Source: DASRDR01 sp963812945 [NCBI: uncultured Candidatus Rokubacteria bacterium] (GTDB taxonomy: Bacteria > Methylomirabilota > Methylomirabilia > Rokubacteriales). From it: a DNA stretch of 64,000 nt. Location of the stretch: contig CAWEXD010000008.1 of NCBI GenBank assembly GCA_963812945.1, positions 3,844,001 through 3,908,000 on the forward strand, in the 5' to 3' direction. The notes beneath the pieces were generated by a model. The model saw nothing but the letters and a program-made list of their open reading frames with translations, did no database searches and was not told the origin of the DNA. How positions within the stretch are numbered: position 1 is the first letter of the stretch; every line of letters starts with the position of its first letter. The position numbers and the translations under genes were made by a program. Below, in pieces: positions 34,694 to 42,936 of the stretch.

Positions 34694-35353
34694 TCAGGTT
34701 CCGCGTACGACGTGGATGTTGAAGTGTGGCGTGCCCAAGACGCCCCACAATCGCACCCACAGCGCAAGAAACATTTCGGTGCCCCGGGAGTTAGTGATGT
34801 CGCCCAGGTCGATGATGTTGCCGGGTTTCCAGCCGAACCACTCGCACAACCGGTTGATGACCTCGCGCTTGGCCGCCGCGTCATTGCCGCAGATGAACAG
34901 ATTATGGTCGCCCGGCACGCGCTCCGGGTCCACCATGATGTCGCAGTTCACCGTGTTGAGGGCTTTCACCACGCGCGTGTCCGGGAATTCCCGTTGAACC
35001 TGCTCTCCGAGGGAATCCGTGTTGCAGACGGTCAGCGAGGGCGGGAGGCCCTTGGACGTGTCGAGCGGATTGCCGACCTGGATGAGAATCTTACCTCGGA
35101 GGTTGGCCACGTCTGCCTGACGGAGGGCGGCGAGCGCGTGCGCGCCATTGGTGCAGTCGAAGACGATCTCACCGAAGGCGGCCGCGTCAGCGAAGGTGCC
35201 GATCTGCGCTTGGCCTCCCACGCTGCGAAGCCATTCCTGGCCCGCATCGCTGTCGGCAGTGCGCGAACCCACCATGATCCGGTGACCGACCTTCACGAGT
35301 TTGAAACCAATGGTATTGCCGACCATGCCGGTGCCGAGGACTGCGATCCGCAT
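34694..35353 (-). CDS. NADP-dependent F420-reductase-like/NAD(P)-binding protein
   Basis: 219 aa. Rossmann opening MRIAVLGTGMVGNTIGFKLVKVGHRIMVGSRT (GxGxxG and a basic residue for NADP), then EIVFDCTNGAHALAALRQ, KILIQVGNPLD, VVKALNTVNCDIMVDP and GWKPGNIIDLGDITNSRGTEMFL, the layout of the F420-dependent NADP oxidoreductase family. GGAGAGGAGATCC precedes the ATG. It may recycle a deazaflavin or NADP cofactor; the F420-type protein at 30907 is a possible partner. Confidence 0.82.
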   Translation of the reverse strand: MRIAVLGTGMVGNTIGFKLVKVGHRIMVGSRTADSDAGQEWLRSVGGQAQIGTFADAAAFGEIVFDCTNGAHALAALRQADVANLRGKILIQVGNPLDTSKGLPPSLTVCNTDSLGEQVQREFPDTRVVKALNTVNCDIMVDPERVPGDHNLFICGNDAAAKREVINRLCEWFGWKPGNIIDLGDITNSRGTEMFLALWVRLWGVLGTPHFNIHVVRGT

Positions 35354-35756
35354 GCCGGATCTCCTCTCCGAGATGCCTACTCACGATGGATGACGCTATG
35401 CGCCGTCAGGCTGGGGGCCTCGTTTCGGCCGTTTCCCCAAGGGGCTCTGGGTGAGACCGCCGATGCGCATCCCGAGGATCTCACTTCATAGTCGTGCGGG
35501 GAGGCTCAAGATCGACAGGGGGCCCCAGGCTAGCCGCTCGGCGAACCGCGTGAGGGCGAAAGCCTTAGGGCCTTGCTCCGCGCTGGTTTGGGGAAGCTCT
35601 CGGCTTGACGGTCACCCTCCCTGCTCCACCTGCTTCGACTCCACGCAGTCCTCCCAGAGATGCAAAGGGCTCCGCGGGCGGGATCCCACGCAGCGGAACC
35701 TGTCAACACGAACGAGACAGCGGGTTCGTGAGATTAGTGTAGGAGCTCGACCAGGC
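35354..35756. other. 400-bp intergenic region
   Basis: No gene supported. A 22-bp stretch near 35621-35642 resembles part of the rve-type IS leader (CTGCTCCACCTG...TTCGACTCC), too short to call a remnant. Confidence 0.4.
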
Positions 35757-38700
35757 TCAGGGTGAGTTCCTATGGGGCGGCCTCATCGCCGCCTCCGTCT
35801 TCTCCAGCCAGAGGTTCATACCCATCTCGCGGTACATTGCGTGCGCGCTAGCCAAGTGCTCCTCGGCCTTCGCTTGGTCGCCGGTTCGACCGTAGAGCTC
35901 GCCGAGACCGAGGTGGCAGTGGGCGGTGAGTGGGCGCATGCCGAGGTCTGTGGCACGGGCGAGCGCCGTGTGATATTGACCCATCGCTACTTCAATGCTG
36001 GCAGGATCACGGCGCAATGCGATCTCGCCGAGCACGCGGAGAGCATACGCCTCAACGCCTAGTTCCTTACGACCACACGAGAGATCGAGAGCGCGCGCCG
36101 CCACCGGCATCGCGTCATCGAGTTGGCCAGACAGCATGTGCGCTTCAGCGAGCGCGGAGACCAAAAACGAATGGAAATACGTCACCTCCATGGCCTCCGC
36201 ACGCTCGAGTGCTCGCCCGAGGAGAGACTTCCCCTCGGCAAGCCGGCCGGCTGCAAGGTACGCGCAGCCTAACGGGTAGCCGACTGACACAAACAACAGG
36301 TCGATCTTCCACTCCTGACAGATGACAAGGCCCTGTTCAAGCACCGGGATGGCGCGAAGGGCGTCCCCTTTGCGGAGCCACACGTACCCGAGACCTCGGT
36401 AAGCGGCCGTAAGACTGAACGGGCTCCCCGCAGCCTTGGCAATCGTGATCCCTTCTTCGCTCAGCGAAATTCCCTCCGTGAACGCTCCGAGCTCGGCCAA
36501 ACAGAAGGCAAGGTAACACCGCGAATCGACGGACGGGACGAATGGCATGCCAAAGCGCTCCCGGGCCAGTGGACCAACCAGCCTCTCCACGTTGCTCCGA
36601 AGAAACCCGGCCGCTCGGAGGTAGTCGCCTTTGGCCCAGTACACCTGGCCGAGATGGAACGTGGCCGCGACCTGGGTGGCGACATCACCGACCTCCATGG
36701 CCACCGTAAGGCCACGCTCAGCTGACTCAGCGGCCCGGTCATGGTCACCCGTCCACCAGAAATGCAGGGTCATATAGGCGCAGACCCGCGCGAGTCGTGG
36801 ACGATCATCGAGGGATAGCGCCAGGCGTTCGGCGTCGCGAAGGCCAGTGAGCGCCCGGCCTTGCTGCCCGAGCGGCAAGAATGCGTTCCGAAGGTCGAGC
36901 CGGAGATCGATCCCGCGCTCGAGCGTGCCTCGGCTCTCGGGGAGCCTGGCGAGGGCACTCAGCGCCTGCTCGAAGTACACCACGGCCTCGTGGTTGGCCG
37001 ATCGCCCGAATGCTTTGGCCCCGGCCTGCTGAAGATGCATCACCGCCTTCTCCCACGTCTCGCCTCGGAGAGCATGGTGGGCCAGTTGTTCGATGTGCTC
37101 GGTCAGCCGGTCGGGATACAGGCGCTCGATGGCCTCCACGATCCTGGCATGGAGCCCGCGCCGGCGGTCCTGGAGCACGCTCCCGTAGGCGACCTCATGC
37201 GTGAGGGCATGCTTGAACGTGTAGTCGAGATCCGGAAAGAGGCTCGTCTCGTAGAGGAACTCTGCGGCTTGGAGGTCGGCGAGCCCCCGTCGTAGGCTCT
37301 CCTCGGACACCTCCGCAATCGCCTGCAGGAGCGCGAACGGCACGTCCTTCCCGATGACGGCGGCGGCCTGGAGCAGGCGCTTGTCCTCGGGCGGCAGCCG
37401 GTCGATGCGCGCGGCGAGGATGGCCTGAGCCGTCGCCGGGATCTCGAGGCGCTCCGGCGCCTTGACCAGCCGATAGGCCCCCCGCTCACCGACGAGCTCC
37501 TTGGTCTCCACGAGGGTCTGGACGCTCTCTTCCAGGAAGAAAGGGTTGCCATCGGTCCGCTCGATCAACACCCGCTTGAGCGGCTCGAGTGTCCGGTCCT
37601 GGCCCAGCAGGGCGGCGAGCAGTTCTTCGGCGCTTTCGGGCGGCAGCGGGTCGATCCGGAGCTGCGTGTAGTAGGTTTTGCCGCCCCAGCCATGCTGGTA
37701 CTCGGGCCGGTAGTTGACGAGGAGGAGCAGGCGGGCAGTCGGGAGGCTCTCGACCAGGCTGTCGAGGAGGGCCTGGGTCTCGGCATCGATCCAGTGGAGA
37801 TCCTCAAAGATTACGAGCAGCGGCTGGACTTGGCTCTCTCGGAGCAGCAACCGTTTCACCGCATCGAGCGTCCGCAGCCGGCGTTGGGACGGGTCGAGGG
37901 CGTCCCACGCGGTCTCGGCGACGGGGACGTCCAGCAGCGCCAGCAGCGGCGTCAGGAGTGGCTCGAGGGCTCGGTCCAGGACCAGGAGCTTGCCCGCCAC
38001 GCGCTCGCGGATCTCCCGCGGATCGTCGCGCTCCTGGATGCGGCAATACGCCTTCAGCAGCTCGATGACGGGCAGGTACGACGTGGCCTTCCCATAGGAG
38101 ACGGAGCCGCTCTCCAACACCAGCCAGCCCTGGGTCCGGTGCGACCGCGCGAACTCCCAGGCCAGTCGCGATTTCCCCACCCCGGCCTCGCCCACCGCTG
38201 CAACCGTCTGCCCGTGTCCCGCGGCGGCGCGCTCGAGCGCCTGCGCCAACTGCTGCAGCTCACGGTCGCGCCCAACAAAGCGGGTCAGGCCGCGCGCGGC
38301 GCTGGCCTGGAGTCTGGACCGGGCCGGAACGATCCCGGTCAACTCGTAGACCGACGTCGGGGTCTCGAGCCCCTTCACGGGGACCGCGCCGAGCGGTCTG
38401 ACCTGGACGTAGCCTTCGGCCAGCTTCAGGGTGTCGCCGGTGACCAGTGCGGACCCAGGCTTCGCCATCTGCTCCATGCGGGCGGCGAGGTGGGTCGTCT
38501 GCCCGACGGCCGTGTAGTCCATGTGCAGATCACTGCCGATGGCGCGCACGACCACGTCGCCGGAATTGAGCCCCACGCGGATTTGCACGGGCGTCCCGCC
38601 CGCTCGTTGGATCTCGTCCGCGTAGAGGGTGACCCGCCGCTGCATGCGCAGCGCGGCATAGCACGCGCGGACCGCGTGGTCCTCGTGGGCTACGGGGGCC

Positions 38701-39140
38701 CCGAACAGCGCCATGATCCCGTCGCCCATCACCTGGTTGACAGTGCCCTCATAGTGATGGACGGCCTCCATCATGCGTTCGAGCACGGGGTCGAGCAGCC
38801 TACGCGCTTCCTCCGGATCACGATCAGCGAGCAGCTCCATCGAGCCCTTCAGGTCAGCGAAGAGCACCGTCACCAGCTTGCGCTCGCCCTCCAGCGCACT
38901 CTTGGAGGTGAGGATCTTCTCGGCGAGGTGCTTCGGGGTGTAGGACTCAGGGGAGTCGAATCGCTGAGCCGGAGGCGGCGCGGCAGATAGCCCGGTGGGG
39001 TGCGCGCACTCGGGGCAGAACTTCGCCGTCGGAGACAGTGGCCGACCGCACTTGGCGCAGGCGCGGGCCAGCGGCGTGGCGCATTCCTCGCAGAACTTCG
39101 CGCCCACCTCGTTTTCGTGCTGGCACCGGGGACATTTCAT
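35757..39140 (-). CDS. Zinc-ribbon, class III cyclase, AAA/STAND ATPase and TPR regulator
   Basis: 1127-aa cytosolic signalling protein. Two zinc ribbons (CPRCQHENEVGAKFCEECA and CAKCGRPLSPTAKFCPECA), a class III adenylate/guanylate cyclase domain (~85-265) with VTVLFADLKGS and NQVMGDGIMALFGAPVAHEDHA supplying the two metal aspartates, an AAA/STAND ATPase with Walker A GEAGVGKSRLAWEF and Walker B LLVIFEDLHWID, then a long TPR-like C-terminus. Such fusions are common in soil bacteria and may turn a protein-binding signal into cyclic nucleotide, though activity is rarely shown. Intact despite broken neighbours. An IS3-type element sits 27 bp upstream of its ATG and may affect its expression. 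Confidence 0.88.
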   Translation of the reverse strand: MKCPRCQHENEVGAKFCEECATPLARACAKCGRPLSPTAKFCPECAHPTGLSAAPPPAQRFDSPESYTPKHLAEKILTSKSALEGERKLVTVLFADLKGSMELLADRDPEEARRLLDPVLERMMEAVHHYEGTVNQVMGDGIMALFGAPVAHEDHAVRACYAALRMQRRVTLYADEIQRAGGTPVQIRVGLNSGDVVVRAIGSDLHMDYTAVGQTTHLAARMEQMAKPGSALVTGDTLKLAEGYVQVRPLGAVPVKGLETPTSVYELTGIVPARSRLQASAARGLTRFVGRDRELQQLAQALERAAAGHGQTVAAVGEAGVGKSRLAWEFARSHRTQGWLVLESGSVSYGKATSYLPVIELLKAYCRIQERDDPREIRERVAGKLLVLDRALEPLLTPLLALLDVPVAETAWDALDPSQRRLRTLDAVKRLLLRESQVQPLLVIFEDLHWIDAETQALLDSLVESLPTARLLLLVNYRPEYQHGWGGKTYYTQLRIDPLPPESAEELLAALLGQDRTLEPLKRVLIERTDGNPFFLEESVQTLVETKELVGERGAYRLVKAPERLEIPATAQAILAARIDRLPPEDKRLLQAAAVIGKDVPFALLQAIAEVSEESLRRGLADLQAAEFLYETSLFPDLDYTFKHALTHEVAYGSVLQDRRRGLHARIVEAIERLYPDRLTEHIEQLAHHALRGETWEKAVMHLQQAGAKAFGRSANHEAVVYFEQALSALARLPESRGTLERGIDLRLDLRNAFLPLGQQGRALTGLRDAERLALSLDDRPRLARVCAYMTLHFWWTGDHDRAAESAERGLTVAMEVGDVATQVAATFHLGQVYWAKGDYLRAAGFLRSNVERLVGPLARERFGMPFVPSVDSRCYLAFCLAELGAFTEGISLSEEGITIAKAAGSPFSLTAAYRGLGYVWLRKGDALRAIPVLEQGLVICQEWKIDLLFVSVGYPLGCAYLAAGRLAEGKSLLGRALERAEAMEVTYFHSFLVSALAEAHMLSGQLDDAMPVAARALDLSCGRKELGVEAYALRVLGEIALRRDPASIEVAMGQYHTALARATDLGMRPLTAHCHLGLGELYGRTGDQAKAEEHLASAHAMYREMGMNLWLEKTEAAMRPPHRNSP

Positions 39141-39167
39141 CGGCCAGAACTCCCTGCCCGCAGCTCG

Positions 39168-40265
39168 TCAGTGTCCTGCCGCGCCCAGAGTGGACCGAGC
39201 GTACCTGGAGGCTCTCAGAGGGTCAAGGCTCGCTGAGTCGGTTGCTGAGTCGGCGAGAATCGGTGTGTAGGACGCCTCCTCAATCACTTGGGTCTTGGGT
39301 CGGTTGATCCACACGTCCACAGGAGGTGCCGGCGGGTGGGGCAGGCCAGCGGGGAATCGTTCCGGGTGCGCCGCGTAAGCTGTGGCGAGCACGGTCGCCC
39401 GCGCGGCGACGCGTTGCTCAGCCAGGCCGTGATGCACGTCAGCAGGCCTCAGCAGACCGAGGCCAGCATGATGGTGCTCCGTGTTGTACCAAGGGAAGAA
39501 GACGTGGCAGTAGGCCCGGGCATCCTGGATCGATCCAAATCGCTCGGGGAATGCCGGGCGGTACTTGAGCGTCTTGAACTGCGCCTCCGAGAACGGGTTG
39601 TCGTTGGACACGTGCGGCCGGGCATGGGTCTTCGTGACGCCCAGGTCGGCCAGGAGCAGAGCCACCGGCTTCGAGGTCATCGCGGGCCCGCGATCCGCGT
39701 GGATAGTCAGCTGATCGCGTTCGATCCCTTGCCGGGTATACGTCTCGTGAATGAACCGCTCGGCGAGCGTGGCGCTCTCCCGATGGGCCACCATCCAGCC
39801 GACCACGTACCGGCTGAAGACGTCGAGCATGACGTACAGGTAGAAGTAGGTCCACTTCGCCGGCCCGAGGAGCTTGGTGATGTCCCAACTCCACAGCTCG
39901 TTGGACCGGCAGGCCATGAGTTCTGGGGCCGTGTAGTGGGGATGCCGGAGCTGGTTCCGGCGCTCCCGCACCTCGTGGTGGGCCGCCAGGAGGCGATACA
40001 TCGTGCGCTCGGAGCAGAGGTACTCCCCTTCGTCGAGCAGCGTGGCGTAGACCTCGGCCGGGGCGAGATCCACGAATCGTTTCTCGTGGAGCACCGCGAG
40101 CACTGCGGTCTGCTCTTCGGCGCGTAGCGCCCGGGGCGACGGCCGACGCTGCAGCCTGGCGCGCGGGGGCCGCTGCCGCCGGTAGTAGGTGGCCCGCGGG
40201 AGTCCGAGTGCCGCGCACGTCGGCGCGATCCCGAGCCGGGACCCGACCTCGGTCACCGTGGCCAT
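39168..40265 (-). CDS. IS3-family transposase OrfB (rve integrase core)
   Basis: 365 aa. HTH_21-like segment RFVDLAPAEVYATLLDEGEYLCSERTMYRLL, then the DDE core: LWSWDITKLLG (first Asp), LTIHADRGPAMTS (second Asp), SNDNPFSEAQFKTLKY (Glu). Catalytic triad complete. Expected to be made as an OrfAB fusion by -1 slippage rather than from its own ATG. Confidence 0.88.
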   Translation of the reverse strand: MATVTEVGSRLGIAPTCAALGLPRATYYRRQRPPRARLQRRPSPRALRAEEQTAVLAVLHEKRFVDLAPAEVYATLLDEGEYLCSERTMYRLLAAHHEVRERRNQLRHPHYTAPELMACRSNELWSWDITKLLGPAKWTYFYLYVMLDVFSRYVVGWMVAHRESATLAERFIHETYTRQGIERDQLTIHADRGPAMTSKPVALLLADLGVTKTHARPHVSNDNPFSEAQFKTLKYRPAFPERFGSIQDARAYCHVFFPWYNTEHHHAGLGLLRPADVHHGLAEQRVAARATVLATAYAAHPERFPAGLPHPPAPPVDVWINRPKTQVIEEASYTPILADSATDSASLDPLRASRYARSTLGAAGH

Positions 40266-40693
40266 CAGGGTCGCTCGCCGTCCAGCGGCGTCCCCAGCAG
40301 CGCCGCCACTTTTTTTTGGACTTCAACCAGGGCCTCGGCCCGCTCGGCACGGTGCTTCCACCGCGTGAGCTCGCGCGCCTGGTCGGCGATGACCTTGTCG
40401 CGTGAGTCCGTCACCCGAGGTGCCGGCCCCCGCTTCTTCTGCGTCCCCACCAAGGCGCCGCGTTCGCGCGCTGCACGCCACGTCGCCAAGTGCGAGGAGT
40501 ACAGCCCCTCGCGGCGCAGCAGCGCCCCCACCGCCCCGGGGGTCTTACACCCGTCGGCCTCCCGGACGATCTTCCGCTTGTACTCGAGGGTGAACCGCCG
40601 CCGAGTGGCCTTCGCCACCACCTCGATCTCCGGCCCACCGAGGGCCCGCCCCACCGTGCTCATCGGCCTCCGATCCTTGCTCGCCCTCGACAC
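40265..40693 (-). CDS. IS3-family transposase OrfA
   Basis: 142 aa. RRFTLEYKRKIVREADGCKTPGAVGALLRREGLYSSHLATWR is the helix-turn-helix that binds the IS ends; the following ELTRWKHRAERAEALVEVQKK is the leucine-zipper-like segment. Near its end the minus strand reads CC-A8-G (about 40311-40320), a slip site; stepping back one base joins this frame to OrfB, with no stop in between. Confidence 0.82.
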   Translation of the reverse strand: MSRASKDRRPMSTVGRALGGPEIEVVAKATRRRFTLEYKRKIVREADGCKTPGAVGALLRREGLYSSHLATWRAARERGALVGTQKKRGPAPRVTDSRDKVIADQARELTRWKHRAERAEALVEVQKKVAALLGTPLDGERP

Positions 40694-40799
40694 TAAACTG
40701 CCAGGGGGTTACTGTCTCATTCATATTGGCAGGGAGGGCAGTGCCACGCGGGGCTCGAGCCCGGGCCGCCGGCCACCGGGGAGGGCCCGGTAGGGGCTC

Positions 40800-40907
40800 G
40801 AGCTCGCCGTGGTGATCACCGCCGGCAACTACAATCAGCCTGACCAGTCCCAAATGCCGCTCCGGCTCTGGCGTGACATCGTGCTGCCAGGTCTGATCGT
40901 CGACTAG
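40800..40907 (+). pseudogene. Serine hydrolase (beta-lactamase family), C-terminal fragment
   Basis: 36 codons ending in TAG: ELAVVITAGNYNQPDQSQMP then LRLWRDIVLPGLIVD, a phrase typical of the extreme C-terminus of secreted class-C beta-lactamase-like hydrolases. Nothing upstream belongs to it. It may be the other end of the N-terminal fragment at 28875-29072. Confidence 0.6.
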
Positions 40908-41022
40908 GCCGCCGGGCCGAGGAGGATCGCGCCCGGTTCCACGACAGGGTCGGCCTCCTCTAGGTGCCCACAGTTTCCCGCCCCCCGTCTCCCCGGCTTG
41001 GCCATCGTTCCCGTTGCCGGAG

Positions 41023-41054
41023 ATGTCGATCTCGGGCAGGGTCGTTCGACTATC
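41023..41054 (-). repeat. 32-bp dispersed sequence, copy B
   Basis: On the minus strand it starts GATAGTCGAACG and ends ATCGACAT, the same length as copies A and C. It lies 40 bp upstream of the QacA-type exporter start. Confidence 0.65.
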
Positions 41055-41093
41055 CAGCGGAACACGTCGATGCCGGCACGGAACGGACTGGTC

Positions 41094-42647
41094 ATGGAGG
41101 GTACCCCACCACCCCGAGCGCGACGCCGTGAGTGGATCGGGCTCGCCGTGATCGCGCTCCCCTGCATGCTGTACTCCATGGACCTGACCGTCCTGAACCT
41201 GGCGGTACCGAGCCTCAGTGCGGATCTCAGGCCCAGCAGCACCGAGCTCCTGTGGATCGTGGACATTTACGGCTTCGTACTCGCCGGCGCCTTGATCCCC
41301 ATGGGCGTGCTCGGTGATCGGATCGGTCGACGCCGTTTGCTGCTGATTGGCGCTGCCGCTTTCGGGTGCGCGTCTGTTCTCGCCGCGTTCGCCCCGAGTG
41401 TTGAGGCGCTCATCGGGGCGCGCGCGCTTCTCGGCCTGGCGGCGGCCACGCTCGCCCCCTCGACCCTGTCGCTGCTTCGCTCCATGTTTCTCGATCCGAA
41501 GCAACGCACCTTCGCGATCGGAGTGTGGATCGCCAGCTTCTCGGCCGGGGGTGCGATCGGGCCCCTCATCGGCGGGGTGTTGCTCCAGTTCTTCTGGTGG
41601 GGCTCTGTGTTTCTGATCAACGTTCCCGTCATGGTCCTGCTGCTGGCGGTGGGCCCAAGGCTGCTCCCCGAGTTCCGGGATCCACAGGCGGGCAGACCGG
41701 ACATCGTGAGCGCCGTGCTGTGCATCGCCACGGTCCTGGCCGTGATTTACGGAGTCAAGCGCATCGCCGGGCACCGCGCCGACTGGGTGGCCGCGGCAAC
41801 GATCCTTGCGGGGCTGATGATGGGCGCGGTCTTCCTGCGTCGCCAGCGGAGCCTTGCCGAGCCCTTCATCGACCTCGGCCTGTTCCGGCGAGCGACGTTC
41901 AGCGCGGCCTTGGGGGTCAACATCCTTGGATTCTTCGTCGCGTTTGGGACGTTCCTGCTGATCGCGCAATACCTTCAGCTCGTGATCGGACTCTCGCCGC
42001 TCGCGGCGGGTCTGTGGTCGGCTCCGTCAGGTATGGCCTTTGTCGTGGGCGCGATCCTGACGCCACGCATTGTGAACCACCTGAAACCGCCACACGTGAT
42101 CGCGACGGGATTCGTGATCGCGGCGCTGGGTTTTGGCCTGCTCACGCAAACGGGCACGGCCCGCGATGTTCCCGTCGTGGCCACCGCCTACGCCGTGTTC
42201 TCTCTGGGCCTTGCCCCGGTCTTTACGCTCGCCTCCGATCTGATCGTGAGCACCGCTCCGCCTGAGCGGGCCGGGGCCGCGGCCGGGATCTCGGAGATGA
42301 GCACCGAACTCGGCGGGGCCCTCGGCATCGCGCTGCTCGGTAGCGTGGTGAACTTCATCTATCGCGGAGCGGTCGCCGGCGCGCTGGGCGGGGACCTGCC
42401 ACCGGATGCGCGCGAAGCCGCACTCGACACGTTGGGAGGCGCGCTCTCTGTCGCCGGGGCGTTGCCCGAGCCGCTTGGCGCGACATTGGTGAGCGCCTCA
42501 CGGAGCGCCTTCGTCGAGGCCTTTCAGGTGACCGCCGTGGCGGCGGCGGCGATGACCCTGATCGCCGCAGTTGCCGTTGCGCTGATCCTGGGTCGATCTC
42601 ACCAGAACCCTGGCATCCCATCGACATCCAACACGGGCGCATCATGA
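41094..42647 (+). CDS. DHA2-family (QacA/EmrB-like) multidrug exporter
   Basis: About 517 aa, ~14 membrane helices. REWIGLAVIALPCMLYSMDLTVLNLAVPSL is the DHA2 opening (motif D1 with the membrane Asp), GVLGDRIGRRRLLLIG is motif A, and LLGLAAATLAPSTLSLLRSMF and GAIGPLIGGVLL follow the MFS layout. Proton-driven efflux of cationic or other drugs is expected. Starts at 41070 and 41094 are both possible. A 32-bp repeat (copy B) lies just upstream. Intact. Confidence 0.88.
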   Translation: MEGTPPPRARRREWIGLAVIALPCMLYSMDLTVLNLAVPSLSADLRPSSTELLWIVDIYGFVLAGALIPMGVLGDRIGRRRLLLIGAAAFGCASVLAAFAPSVEALIGARALLGLAAATLAPSTLSLLRSMFLDPKQRTFAIGVWIASFSAGGAIGPLIGGVLLQFFWWGSVFLINVPVMVLLLAVGPRLLPEFRDPQAGRPDIVSAVLCIATVLAVIYGVKRIAGHRADWVAAATILAGLMMGAVFLRRQRSLAEPFIDLGLFRRATFSAALGVNILGFFVAFGTFLLIAQYLQLVIGLSPLAAGLWSAPSGMAFVVGAILTPRIVNHLKPPHVIATGFVIAALGFGLLTQTGTARDVPVVATAYAVFSLGLAPVFTLASDLIVSTAPPERAGAAAGISEMSTELGGALGIALLGSVVNFIYRGAVAGALGGDLPPDAREAALDTLGGALSVAGALPEPLGATLVSASRSAFVEAFQVTAVAAAAMTLIAAVAVALILGRSHQNPGIPSTSNTGAS

Positions 42648-42936
42648 GAGACCTGCCGAATCCCGGCACCATCACGCACTTGGCCCGATGTCTCACATGA
42701 CGAGGAACCCACGGAGGAACTCGGGTGCCGCAGAGCTCGAATACGACCCAAATACGTGCTGGTCGGAAGGTGGGCACGGGCTGTCAGGGCGCAGGATATG
42801 GGAGGCGTGCTTGCGAACCATACCGACGACATCGTGATGTGCCAGAGATGTGCAAACGTGAGCCAGCGGGTGGGGTGGGCGGCACCGGGACTCGGGTGGC
42901 TGACGCTCTGAGCGGGCCGACCAGGGGCCACCGCCG
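42648..42936. other. Intergenic, nothing recognised
   Basis: About 290 bp with no supported gene or RNA. The GTG of the next gene is preceded only by a weak CACCGCCG context, so its start is set by its Tat-like signal. Confidence 0.4.

Larger units (their letters stand above)
39168..40693 (-). mobile_element. IS3-family insertion sequence (coding region)
   Basis: Two overlapping frames typical of IS3: a helix-turn-helix OrfA and a DDE OrfB, with an A8 slip site between them. The ends could not be fixed: I saw no clear inverted repeats beyond 39168 or 40693, so the bounds given are only the coding region. Confidence 0.75.

Noticed and set aside
35615-35660. Similarity to the rve-type IS leader
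   Set aside because: Only about 22 bp match, with no terminal repeat or coding continuation.
39130-40740. Terminal inverted repeats for the IS3-type element
   Set aside because: CTCCCTGCC-type matches on both sides are short and badly placed; I could not define the ends.
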